From Collinsella aerofaciens (GTDB lineage: Bacteria > Actinomycetota > Coriobacteriia > Coriobacteriales > Coriobacteriaceae), in NCBI RefSeq assembly GCF_015546965.1, contig NZ_JADMUF010000001.1, positions 1 to 64,000 on the forward strand: a DNA stretch of 64,000 nucleotides, in the 5' to 3' direction. Positions within the stretch are counted from its first letter, which is position 1; the number at the start of each line of letters is the position of its first letter. The notes below the pieces were generated by a model. It did no database searches. It was not told the origin of the DNA and saw only the letters and a program-made list of their open reading frames with translations. Positions 36,074 to 47,058 of the stretch are shown in pieces. Position numbers and translations under genes: made by a program.

Positions 36074-36904
36074 CTAGAGCTCCTCTCCGGCGGCCGTGAG
36101 CTCTGCCATGGCCTGCTCAAACTGTTCATCGTTGGGGGCCTTACCGTGCCAACCCACCTGGTTCTCCATAAAGGAGACGCCCTTGCCCTTCGTGGTCTCG
36201 GCGATAATGGCGGTCGGCTGACCCTTGGTGGCGCGGGCCTCGGCAAAGGCGGCGCGGATCTGATCGAAGTCGTTGCCGTCGGCGAGCTCCACCACATGGA
36301 ACTTGAAGGCGCGGAACTTGTCGGCGAGCGGCATGGGGTCGTTGACCTCCTCGACGGGGCCGTCGATCTGCAGGCCGTTATGGTCGACGATCACGCAGAG
36401 GTTGTCGAGCTGCTGGTTGCCGGCAAACATGGCGGCCTCCCAGACCTGGCCCTCCTCGCTCTCGCCGTCGCCCAGCAGGGCGTAGGTGCGATAGTCGTCG
36501 CCCCAGTGCTTGGCGGCAACCGCCATGCCCACGGCGGCGGAGATGCCCTGGCCCAGCGAGCCGGTGGACATATCGACGCCCGGAGTGTCGTTCATGTTGG
36601 GATGGCCCTGCAGGTGACTGCCGATGTGGCGCAGCGTCTCGAGATCCTCCTTGGGGAAGAATCCGCGCTCGGCGAGCACGGCGTACAGACCAGGCGCGCA
36701 GTGACCCTTGGAAAGCACGAAGCGGTCGCGGTCGGCCTTGCGGGGGTCGGACGGGTCGACGTTCATTTCCTCAAAGTACAGATAGGTCATGATGTCGGCA
36801 GCGCCGAGCGAACCGCCCGGATGGCCGGACTTGGCAGCGTGCACGCCGGTGACGATGCCCTTCCTTACCTCGTTGGCAACCTTTTTGAGCTCTTCGTCGC
36901 TCAT
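36074..36904 (-). CDS. Transketolase, N-terminal subunit
   Basis: The 276-residue first half binds the thiamine diphosphate pyrophosphate and its metal ion: GDGESEEGQVWEAAMFAGN...VDHN is the GDG-N motif (about 146-177). SGHPGGSLGAADI, LSKGHCAPGLYAVLAERG and GSLGQGISAAVGMA are transketolase hallmarks. GGAAGG precedes the ATG at 36904. It is translated with the C-terminal subunit as an operon. Split transketolases are common in anaerobes and archaea; here both halves look intact. The 206 bases upstream to the YitT gene contain no feature I can name. Confidence 0.94.
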   Translation of the reverse strand: MSDEELKKVANEVRKGIVTGVHAAKSGHPGGSLGAADIMTYLYFEEMNVDPSDPRKADRDRFVLSKGHCAPGLYAVLAERGFFPKEDLETLRHIGSHLQGHPNMNDTPGVDMSTGSLGQGISAAVGMAVAAKHWGDDYRTYALLGDGESEEGQVWEAAMFAGNQQLDNLCVIVDHNGLQIDGPVEEVNDPMPLADKFRAFKFHVVELADGNDFDQIRAAFAEARATKGQPTAIIAETTKGKGVSFMENQVGWHGKAPNDEQFEQAMAELTAAGEEL

Positions 36905-37110
36905 TGTGCCTTCCTTTCATCCTCATTAGACAAAATGCGCACGGCACCGAAGGTAATCCCAACACAGCCGCAATGCACGTACGTCATTCATTATGCTGGA
37001 AACTGATGGCTTTACCAGAGTTTTTATCATTATTTGAACAATTTAGCAGGCAGAACCGCTGATGAAACGGTTTATCAATGTGAACGTCTTTTGGATGGAA
37101 CGCGGTCGCC

Positions 37111-38001
37111 CTACGCGCTAATGTCCTTGAATCCCTCGCCGAAGGCTTCCGTAACGTCAGCGACCGTCACAATGGCGTGAGGATCGCGCTCGCGCACGAT
37201 CGTCTTGAGGGTATTGAGCTCTCGACGGCTCACGATTACCATAATCACCGGCTTCTCGGCACCCGAATACATGCCAGTCGCCTTAAACTTGGTACAACCA
37301 CGACCCAGACCATACATGATATCGGCAGCGATATCAGGGAACTTGTCCGAGATGATGAGTACCATACGGCGTTTGTTGCCACCATCGACCACGGCATCGA
37401 TCACGTAGCCGCTAATGACCATCGAAAGGCCTGCATACAGTGCGTTTTCGATTGAAAAGACCGGAGCCGACAGCGCACACACGGCAACATCGATCGCCAT
37501 GACGGTCGAGCCCACCGGCAGCGAGGTGTTACGCGAGATGATTTGGCCAATCGTGTCCGAGCCGCCGGTGTTGGCGCCGGCGCGCAACACCATGCCGTAA
37601 CCGATGCCCGTAATAATGCCGCCCCACATGGCAGGGAGCATCAGGTCCGCATCCGCCAGAGGTGCTACAAACGGGGCGAACAGATCGGTAAAGAAGCCCA
37701 GCAGCACAAAGCCCGTCGCGGTCTGCACCACGTAGAACATGCCGCCCTCGCGCATAACGACCAACAACAGCAAGGCGTTCATCACGATCGTCTGAATACC
37801 AACGGGAAGCGATAGGCCGCGCGATGCACCGAGCGCCTGAATAATGGTGGCAAGGCCCGTAACGCCACCGGCAGCAAGGCCGTTGGGAATCAAAAACAGG
37901 TCGGTCGCAATAGCGGCCAGAGCGCACCCCAACATAATCTGGGGCAGGTCGTGAAAGAAGTTCATCGAAAGAATGCGCTTGATGTCCAGACGGTATGCCA
38001 T
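37111..38001 (-). CDS. YitT-family membrane protein (DUF161/DUF2179)
   Basis: A 296-residue protein with about five or six membrane helices (LAAGGVTGLATII, GGIITGIGYGMVLRAGANTGGSDTIGQII) and a cytoplasmic C-terminal DUF2179 domain (KPVIMVIVSRRELNTLKTIVRERDPHAIVTVADVTEAFGEGF). Members are widespread in Gram-positives and have no firm function. GGGAGG is four bases before the ATG at 38001. The gene lies directly after the prfB terminator. Confidence 0.9.
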   Translation of the reverse strand: MAYRLDIKRILSMNFFHDLPQIMLGCALAAIATDLFLIPNGLAAGGVTGLATIIQALGASRGLSLPVGIQTIVMNALLLLVVMREGGMFYVVQTATGFVLLGFFTDLFAPFVAPLADADLMLPAMWGGIITGIGYGMVLRAGANTGGSDTIGQIISRNTSLPVGSTVMAIDVAVCALSAPVFSIENALYAGLSMVISGYVIDAVVDGGNKRRMVLIISDKFPDIAADIMYGLGRGCTKFKATGMYSGAEKPVIMVIVSRRELNTLKTIVRERDPHAIVTVADVTEAFGEGFKDISA

Positions 38002-38013
38002 GCTGCCTCCCTC

Positions 38014-38042
38014 AAAAAAGCGCACCCCATCGGATGCGCTTT
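38014..38042 (-). terminator. Intrinsic terminator after secA-prfB
   Basis: On the minus strand AAAGCGCA and TGCGCTTT form an 8-bp stem with a ten-base loop, followed by T6. The YitT ribosome binding site begins right after it. Two further small dyads lie between it and the prfB stop (38091-38102 and 38153-38172). Confidence 0.8.
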
Positions 38043-38168
38043 GAACTTCTTCTTGTATTCGATTCTACCGATTCGCCGGACAAAAACCACCCCTGCGCAG
38101 GGTTTACTCTGGATACAAAGCCACACCGCTGGGAGGGTTTTAATCCATTTCCACATAAACCGGGCGGT

Positions 38169-39316
38169 TTATGCAGACGGGGTCTCCGCGTCGGCGTTGC
38201 CGGTGGCCCAGCGATGGTAGCCAATAACAAACGGGTCCAGGTCGCCATCGTCAAGAACGGCCTCGACATTGCTGGTCTCCACACCCGAGCGCAGATCCTT
38301 GACCATCTGGTACGGGTAGAGCACGTAGCTGCGAATCTGGTTGCCAAAACCAATCGTGGTCTTGGGTCCGCGGATCTCATCGAGCGCCTCGGCGCGCTTC
38401 TCGAGCTCAATCTCGTACAGACGAGCCTTGAGGATCTGCATGCACGCGGCCTTGTTCTGGATCTGGCTGCGCTCATTTTGGCAGGTAACCACAATGCCGC
38501 TGGGGAAATGCGTCACGCGCACGGCGGAGTCGGTGGTGTTGACGCCCTGACCGCCCGGGCCACTCGCGTGGTACACGTCCACGCGGATGTCATCAGGACT
38601 AATCTCGATGTCGATATCATCGGGTAGCACGGGGATGACCTCGACGCCGGCAAACGTGGTCTGGCGGCGCTTCTTGTCGTCGGTGGGGCTAATGCGCACC
38701 AAGCGGTGGACGCCGGCCTCGGCGCGCAACATGCCAAATGCGTCCTTGCCCTCGACGGTAAAGGTCGCGCGGTCAATGCCGATGATCTCGGCCGCGGGAC
38801 AGTCGTTGATGGTAACCTTCCAGCCGCGACGCTGGCAGTACTTCATGTACATCTTAAAGAGCATGAAGGTCCAGTCCTGGGCCTCCAGACCACCCTGTCC
38901 GGGCTTGATGGTCACAATGGCATCGCCGTGATCGAACTCACCGGTAAACCAGCTCGAAAGCTCAAGCTCATCGATGGCACGGGCCAGGCGCTCAGCCGTG
39001 GCTGCAGCCTCCTCGCGAAGGGCGACGGCATCGGGGTCATCCCCCATCTCCTCGGCAAGCTCCAGCGCGGCGCGGGCATCGGAAAGCTCGCCGCGCGCGG
39101 TGTCCACGGCAGCGATATCTTCCTTGGTGCGCGCGATCTCCTCCATGGTGGCACGGGCAGCGTCGGCGTCATCCCAAAAGCCGGGGGCCACGCTTTTAGC
39201 CTCGAGCTCGGTCACGCGCGTGCGCTTTTCGTCCAAATGGAGATACGACTCGACCTCGCCGAGCCGATCCGCAAACGCGTCCAGCTCGGCGGGCGTTACC
39301 TCTAAAGCCTCAGCCA

Positions 39317-39317
<1 letters not shown>
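38169..39317 (-). CDS. prfB: Peptide chain release factor 2 with altered stop-recognition tripeptide
   Basis: RF2 ends translation at UAA and UGA. The 382-residue protein has the GGQ catalytic loop (SGPGGQGVNTTDSAVRVTH). At the place of the Ser-Pro-Phe tripeptide that reads the stop codon it has Ser-Pro-Thr (ISPTDDKKRRQTTF; codons 38682-38690), partly resembling the Pro-x-Thr of RF1. The frame is continuous from an ATG that shares a base with the secA stop, so there is no in-frame UGA and no programmed frameshift as in E. coli. Translational coupling to secA is likely. The protein is RF2 and not RF1: the whole C-terminal half matches RF2 (DDIDIEISPDDIRVDVYHASG). Confidence 0.94.
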
Positions 39318-42124
<2,807 letters not shown>

Positions 42125-42253
42125 GTGGTTTTCCTTTTTGGCCATCGCCCACGCCGTGCAGCTGCGGGCGAGTTAAACACAGATGATTGTACTTTAGCCA
42201 AACAAGGCGCGGCCTATACGGTCGACCTCGACCGCCACGTAATAACTACGACC

Positions 42254-42385
42254 AACCTGCCACAGTGGAACAGGTTAATTTTGGCAGGTTTTATCTAGCC
42301 AAACGCCGCCTCTCTGCCATTTGGTGCAAACCAACCTGACCCCTTCGCACCAACTTGGTGCCGCGGGGTCAGGTTAGCTTGCACC
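42254..42385. repeat. Palindrome families E (42254-42290) and D (42323-42385)
   Basis: AACCTGCCA pairs with TGGCAGGTT. In the second hairpin the 21-base arms 42323-42343 and 42365-42385 are complementary apart from a few mismatches, with an inner GCACCAACTTGGTGC. Both lie in the 341-base gap 42125-42465, between secA and rpmE, with a terminator. Confidence 0.8.
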
Positions 42386-42388
42386 ATT

Positions 42389-42430
42389 AAAAAGAAAAGG
42401 GCCGCGCACCCAAATGGATGCGCGGCCCTT
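42389..42430 (-). terminator. Terminator of rpmE
   Basis: A perfect 12-bp stem (AAGGGCCGCGCA, 42397-42408, with 42419-42430) is followed on the minus strand by a T-rich run. Confidence 0.85.
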
Positions 42431-42465
42431 ATGCCATGAATGCGAGTGAATCCGCGGCGAGCTAT

Positions 42466-42891
42466 TTACTCAGCAGCCTCGGTGGTCTCGGCCTCGGCAG
42501 CGGCCTCCTCGACGGGAGCCTCTGCGGGAGCCTCGGCGGCCTGCTTGGCAGCCTCCTCGGCAAACTTAGCAGCACGCTTAGCCTTCTCGGCAGCCTTAGC
42601 CTCAGCGGCGGCCTTGCGAGCAGCCTCGGCCTCAGCAGCCTTGGCGGCCTTGGCAGCCTTGGCCTCCTCGGCCTTCTTGAGCTGGGCGGCAGCGGCGCCA
42701 CCGAACTTGTCGGCGAAGCGCTGGACGCGTCCACCGGTGTCGACGAACTTCTGCTGGCCGGTGTAGAACGGGTGGCACTCGTTGCAAAGCTCGACCTTCA
42801 TCTCGGACACGGTAGCGTGCGTCTTGAAGGTGTTGCCGCAGGAGCACGTCACCGTGCACTCGACATACTGGGGATGGATACCCTGCTTCAT
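42466..42891 (-). CDS. rpmE: Ribosomal protein L31 with C-terminal extension
   Basis: The first 70 residues are the zinc-type L31: [49 protein letters not shown], with the CxC and CxxC zinc ligands. The remaining 70 residues are made almost only of Ala, Lys and Glu and should be helical or disordered. L31 is normally near 70-85 residues, so the tail doubles its length. A similar Ala/Lys/Glu tail is on L17 in this window. GGAGT precedes the ATG at 42891. The 305 bases upstream hold a small GTCTTGGT/ACCAAGAC dyad (42943-42962) that may be a promoter element. Confidence 0.93.
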   Translation of the reverse strand: MKQGIHPQYVECTVTCSCGNTFKTHATVSEMKVELCNECHPFYTGQQKFVDTGGRVQRFADKFGGAAAAQLKKAEEAKAAKAAKAAEAEAARKAAAEAKAAEKAKRAAKFAEEAAKQAAEAPAEAPVEEAAAEAETTEAAE

Positions 42892-43196
42892 GGTAGGACT
42901 CCTTATTGGTCAGGCGCTGGTTACCGATCAGCGCATAAGGCGTCTTGGTTTCCGACCAAGACAACAAACTTGGCTATGGTACCACGGCGCCGCGCGTCCC
43001 ACAAAAGGTTCACGGTCTTTGTGCAACGCGGCGTGACCAACCGCAGCGGACACGCACCCTGTTGCCCCTTCTCCCATGTTGCAGACGTGTAACGCCGCAG
43101 TAAGCACACCCCTTTTGGCGCCAGACAGGTACAATGATGAACACTGTACCGTAGCGGAGCGCCCCTGCGCGCCGCAACCACGCGAAAGGGTTTCCC

Positions 43197-43484
43197 ATGG
43201 CCGAGATCTCGTCCTCCCGTATCGTCATCACCGTCCTTGGCAAGAACCGCCCCGGCATCGTCGCCGGCGTCACCCGTGTCCTAGGCGAGGCCAACGTCGA
43301 CATCCGCGACATCACGCAGTCCATTATCGAGGACATCTTCACCATGACCATGCTGGCCGATACCGCCGAGTCCAAGCTCGACTTCGCCGAGCTGCAGAAG
43401 GCGCTGGCCGAGGCCGGCGAGCTTTCGGGCGTCAACGTGTCCATCCAGCGCGAGGACGTCTTCAACTTTATGTACCGCCTGTAG
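43197..43484 (+). CDS. ACT-domain protein (UPF0237 type)
   Basis: A 95-residue single ACT domain: RIVITVLGKNRPGIVAGVTRVLGEANVDIRDITQSIIEDIFTMTMLAD fits the beta-alpha-beta-beta-alpha-beta pattern with the ligand-binding Gly turn GKNRPGIV. In many Gram-positives such a gene precedes a DUF711 (PFL-like) gene; here citrate synthase follows after 77 bp instead. It is probably an amino-acid-sensing regulator. AAAGGG lies six bases before the ATG at 43197. TACAAT at 43130-43135 could be a -10 box. Confidence 0.88.
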   Translation: MAEISSSRIVITVLGKNRPGIVAGVTRVLGEANVDIRDITQSIIEDIFTMTMLADTAESKLDFAELQKALAEAGELSGVNVSIQREDVFNFMYRL

Positions 43485-43561
43485 CGAGCAAGCCGCTGGG
43501 GATAGCCTGACGCGCGCATGCCCATGCAAGTCACCCCGATGCGGCCCGGAGAGGAGCGCGC

Positions 43562-44980
43562 ATGGCCTACGACGCCAAGAAAATCTATTACCGCTTCGAC
43601 GACCACCTGAGCCGCCTGGTCTTGGATTACGAAGCGAGCCGCCAGATTTCGACCGAAAGCGAAAATCTCTACTATGGCCTGCCGACTGACCCTTATGACG
43701 AGGGCCTATTTGTTGAGCACAATGTCAAGCGCGGCCTGCGCAATGCCGACGGCTCGGGCGTGGTCGCGGGCCTCACTCGCATCTCGGATGTGCACGGCTA
43801 CAACAAGGTCGACGGAAAGGTCGTGCCCGATCAGGGCAAGCTCACGCTTCGCGGCTACAGCATCGAGGATCTGGTCAACAATGCCCAGGCCGAGAATCGC
43901 TACGGCTACGAGGAAGTCGCCTATCTGCTTATCACGGGTTCGCTGCCCAACAAGGAAGAGCTCGACGGCTTTTGCGAGCGCCTGGGCGCCTTTAGACATC
44001 TGAGCGACGAATACGTCAAAGAGTTCCCTATGACCACGGTGTCGTCGAGCATCATGAACGTGCTCCAGCGCGCCGTGCTGCTGCTCTACGCCTTCGATGC
44101 CGAACCAGACGTGATCACGCCCGAGCACGAAATCGACGTCGCCATTTCCATGCTCGCACGTCTCCCGCGCATCGCCGCCTTCGCCCACATGGCCTCGATC
44201 GCCAAGCTTCGCGGCTCCGAGGTTCACGTGCCGCACCCCACGCCCGGCCTCTCCACCGCCGAGACCATTCTGCAGGTCCTGCGCGGCGGCATGGCGTTCA
44301 CCCGCGATGAGGCGATGCTGCTCGACGTGATGCTCATGCTGCATGCCGAGCACGGCGGCGGCAACAACTCCACCTTCGCTTGCCGCGTGCTGTCGTCTTC
44401 GGTCACCGACCCGTATTCCGCCTACGCCGCGGCTATCGGCTCGCTCAAGGGCCCGCGCCACGGCGGTGCCAATGCCAAGGTCGTGTCTATGCACGAGGAC
44501 ATCCGCGCGCATGTTTCCAACTGGGAGGACGAGGACGAGGTCGCGGCCTACCTGGGCAAGATCCTCGACGAGCAGGCCTTCGACGGCGCCGGCCTCATCT
44601 ACGGCATGGGCCACGCCGTCTATACGCTCAGCGACCCGCGCGCCGAGGTCTGCCGCCGTTACGCGCGCTCACTGGCAGCCAAGAAGGACTTGGGCGAAGA
44701 GTTCGCACTCATCGAGCGCATCGAGCACCTGGCACCCCAGGTCATGCGCGACCACGGCATGACCAAGCCCATCTGCGCCAACATCGACCTGTACACGGGC
44801 TTTATCTACAAGATGCTCGGCGTGCCCGAGACGCTCTTTACGCCGCTGTTCGCCGTCGCCCGCATGGCAGGCTGGTCGGCGCACCGCATGGAAGAGCTCT
44901 TCTGCGCGCACCGCATCATCCGGCCCGCCTACCGTCCGGTTATCGAGCCGCTTGAGTACAAGCCGCTCGCCGATCGCTAG
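43562..44980 (+). CDS. gltA: Citrate synthase
   Basis: Condenses oxaloacetate and acetyl-CoA. The 472-residue protein shows the three catalytic residues: His in LMLHAEHGGGNNSTF, His in YGMGHAVYTLSDPRA and Asp in NIDLYTGFIYKMLG. RHGGANAKVVSM and KLTLRGYSIEDLV are also typical. It is longer than most type II enzymes, with about 60 extra residues at the N-terminus. With glutamate synthase nearby it may feed 2-oxoglutarate for glutamate. GGAGAGGAG precedes the ATG at 43562, and a T5 terminator follows. Confidence 0.94.
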   Translation: MAYDAKKIYYRFDDHLSRLVLDYEASRQISTESENLYYGLPTDPYDEGLFVEHNVKRGLRNADGSGVVAGLTRISDVHGYNKVDGKVVPDQGKLTLRGYSIEDLVNNAQAENRYGYEEVAYLLITGSLPNKEELDGFCERLGAFRHLSDEYVKEFPMTTVSSSIMNVLQRAVLLLYAFDAEPDVITPEHEIDVAISMLARLPRIAAFAHMASIAKLRGSEVHVPHPTPGLSTAETILQVLRGGMAFTRDEAMLLDVMLMLHAEHGGGNNSTFACRVLSSSVTDPYSAYAAAIGSLKGPRHGGANAKVVSMHEDIRAHVSNWEDEDEVAAYLGKILDEQAFDGAGLIYGMGHAVYTLSDPRAEVCRRYARSLAAKKDLGEEFALIERIEHLAPQVMRDHGMTKPICANIDLYTGFIYKMLGVPETLFTPLFAVARMAGWSAHRMEELFCAHRIIRPAYRPVIEPLEYKPLADR

Positions 44981-45003
44981 GACGCGGACCGTTATAGAAC
45001 CCG

Positions 45004-45043
45004 AGCGTGGCCAGGGCATCACCGCCCTCGGCCACGCTTTTTA
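45004..45043 (+). terminator. Terminator of citrate synthase
   Basis: AGCGTGGC (45004-45011) pairs with GCCACGCT (45031-45038), with further pairing inside, and is followed by T5. The next gene begins 25 bases later. Confidence 0.85.
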
Positions 45044-45067
45044 TGCCAGTAGAAAGGATCGCAGCGA

Positions 45068-45910
45068 ATGATTGTGTTTTCCGATATGGATGGAACGCTG
45101 CTGACGAGTGATAAGCAGATGAGCGACGCCACCTGGGCGATGCTCGACGAGCTTGCGCGCCGCGGTGTTGAGTTTGTGCCCTGCACGGGGCGCCCGCTGT
45201 CGGGCGTCTTTGAGCCCATCCTCGCCCACCCCGCCGTACACTACGCGGTCTGTGCCAACGGTGCCAGCGTCTGGCAGCTCGACGACGGTACGCCCACCGA
45301 TGCCTCACGTGCCACGCGCATTTTGAGCCGACCGCTCGACCGCGCCATCGCCCACCGCGTCCACAGCATTGCCGCCGGCCATGACGTCACCTTCGATATC
45401 TTCGCGGACGGGCAGTGCTTCCTCCCCCGCTCGCTCTACACGCGCCTGGACGAATTCTGCGGCGGCGACCCCCACATCGCGGCTTCGCTCAAGCGCACGC
45501 GAACGCCGATCGACATGGATATCGACAGCAAGATCGACGAAGTCGAGATGCTCGAACGCATCGCCATGTACTGGCACGACCCGGCCGATCGCGACGCCAT
45601 CGCGGCGGAGCTCGAAACGCTCGGAGGCATTGAGGTCACGCGTTCGTACGCCATGAATATCGAGGTTATGGGCGAAGGCGCCACCAAGGGAACGGCCCTC
45701 ACGTGGCTATGCGAGCACCTGGGCGAGCGTCTCGCCGACGCCTGGGCGTTCGGCGACAACATCAACGATATCCCCATGCTGCAGGCAGCGGGTCACGGTA
45801 TGGCCATGCTCAACGCCGAGCCCGAGGACCGCGAGGCCGCCGACGCCGTGACCGAGTACGACAATGACCACGACGGCGTCGCCCGCACCATCATGACCGT
45901 CCTCGCCTAG
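45068..45910 (+). CDS. HAD-superfamily hydrolase, Cof type
   Basis: A 280-residue phosphatase of the Cof/HAD-IIB group. Motif I is FSDMDGTLL with the nucleophile Asp6, motif II is in VPCTGRPLSGV, the C2 cap lies in the middle, and motif IV is AFGDNINDIPML. Substrates of this group are mostly sugar phosphates or FMN-like compounds and cannot be named here. AAAGGA is ten bases before the ATG at 45068. A second HAD of the same group is encoded on the other strand 143 bases downstream. Confidence 0.9.
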   Translation: MIVFSDMDGTLLTSDKQMSDATWAMLDELARRGVEFVPCTGRPLSGVFEPILAHPAVHYAVCANGASVWQLDDGTPTDASRATRILSRPLDRAIAHRVHSIAAGHDVTFDIFADGQCFLPRSLYTRLDEFCGGDPHIAASLKRTRTPIDMDIDSKIDEVEMLERIAMYWHDPADRDAIAAELETLGGIEVTRSYAMNIEVMGEGATKGTALTWLCEHLGERLADAWAFGDNINDIPMLQAAGHGMAMLNAEPEDREAADAVTEYDNDHDGVARTIMTVLA

Positions 45911-45942
45911 CCACACCCGGCAGTTAGGGACGTTCCTATTCT

Positions 45943-46051
45943 GCCGGCACCCTGGGACACTCCTTGGCGATAGTCATCGGGGACGTTCTTAAACGACTAG
46001 TCGCTGTGGACAGTCTTCGCCAAAATCGCAAGGACTGTCCCCAGGTGCCGG
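45943..46051. repeat. Mosaic palindrome with family C segment
   Basis: CCGGCACCCTGGGAC (45943-45957) pairs with 46037-46051; inside is a GGACAGTC dyad and the family C segment 45971-46001, which has an exact inverted copy at 47028-47058. This stretch separates the convergent HAD genes. Confidence 0.8.
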
Positions 46052-46052
46052 A

Positions 46053-46847
46053 CTAGGAAAGGCTGTCCAGCACGCGGCGCAATTCCTGTTGAACGGCGTG
46101 ATCGCGGTTGCAGCCGATGATGCGGTCGGCGACCGCCTTGAGCGCCGGACGCGCGTTTTGCATGGCGCAGCCCGTGCCCACAAAGCGAATGATTTCGTAG
46201 TCGTTCATCGAGTCGCCAAACGCCATGACCTCTTCGCGCTCAACGCCATAATGCTCCATGAGCTGGTCGATACCAGAAGCCTTGGACACACCCGGCTGCA
46301 TGGCGTCGATCCACGCGTTGCCCGAAGGCGCGAAGGAGAACAGGCCGCCAAGCTCGCGCTGTAGCACGTAGGCATTGTCCATCACGTTGCCGTCATCGCA
46401 GATAATTGAGGCCTTGATGATGTTCACATGTGGGTCGGGCAAGCCCCAAATGCGCTCGGCATTGGGCAGGTCCTTATCGATCTCGCGGACGAATTTATCC
46501 TCGTCATCGAGCAAGAAGGATTTGGTGCGATCGAAGAGCGCCAGATGCATGTTGGGGAACATCTTGACCGTGCGCGCGAGTTTGCGAATCGCAAGATGCG
46601 AGTAAACTTCACGGTCGACCTCGACGCCGTCCGCATAGACCTGGGCGCCGTTGGCCGCGACAAAATCCATCTTGTCGACCACGGGCGCAAAGAACTCGCA
46701 CAGGCGGTCGTAGCGGCGGCCCGACGACGCGGCAAAATGCACGCCATGCTCGCGTAGCGCCAAAATCAGTTCGTAGGTCTCGGGCGGGACCTGGCTGTTC
46801 TCGTCGAGCAGCGTACCGTCCATATCTGAAGCAATCAGTTTAATCAT
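46053..46847 (-). CDS. HAD-superfamily hydrolase, Cof type
   Basis: A 264-residue Cof-like phosphatase. Motif I is IASDMDGTLLDENSQVP, motif II is AASSGRRYD, and motif IV is AFGDSMNDYEI, with the late RPALKAVADRIIGCN typical of the group. Its substrate is unknown. AAAGGAG lies before the ATG at 46847; an earlier in-frame codon at 46883 has no such site. The gene is bracketed by two exactly inverted 31-bp repeats (45971-46001 and 47028-47058), about 1 kb apart. Confidence 0.9.
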   Translation of the reverse strand: MIKLIASDMDGTLLDENSQVPPETYELILALREHGVHFAASSGRRYDRLCEFFAPVVDKMDFVAANGAQVYADGVEVDREVYSHLAIRKLARTVKMFPNMHLALFDRTKSFLLDDEDKFVREIDKDLPNAERIWGLPDPHVNIIKASIICDDGNVMDNAYVLQRELGGLFSFAPSGNAWIDAMQPGVSKASGIDQLMEHYGVEREEVMAFGDSMNDYEIIRFVGTGCAMQNARPALKAVADRIIGCNRDHAVQQELRRVLDSLS

Positions 46848-47027
46848 GAAAAAGCTCCTTTCGGGCTTGATGGAATCAGACATATATCCAAATCCACCGT
46901 ACCCAAAAGGAGCTCGTCCAAGCCTGGAACAGCAAAAGGATTACAGGAAGCTGGCACGGGGCTCACATGCGTGGCCCAGGCAAGCGCGCCTGCATCACGA
47001 GCAGTCAGCCAAAGAGTGTCCCGGGCA

Positions 47028-47058
47028 ACTAGTCGTTTAAGAACGTCCCCGATGACTA
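47028..47058. repeat. Family C repeat, inverted copy of 45971-46001
   Basis: All 31 bases are complementary to 45971-46001. The TAG stop of the adenine deaminase gene (47056-47058) lies inside the repeat edge. Confidence 0.9.
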
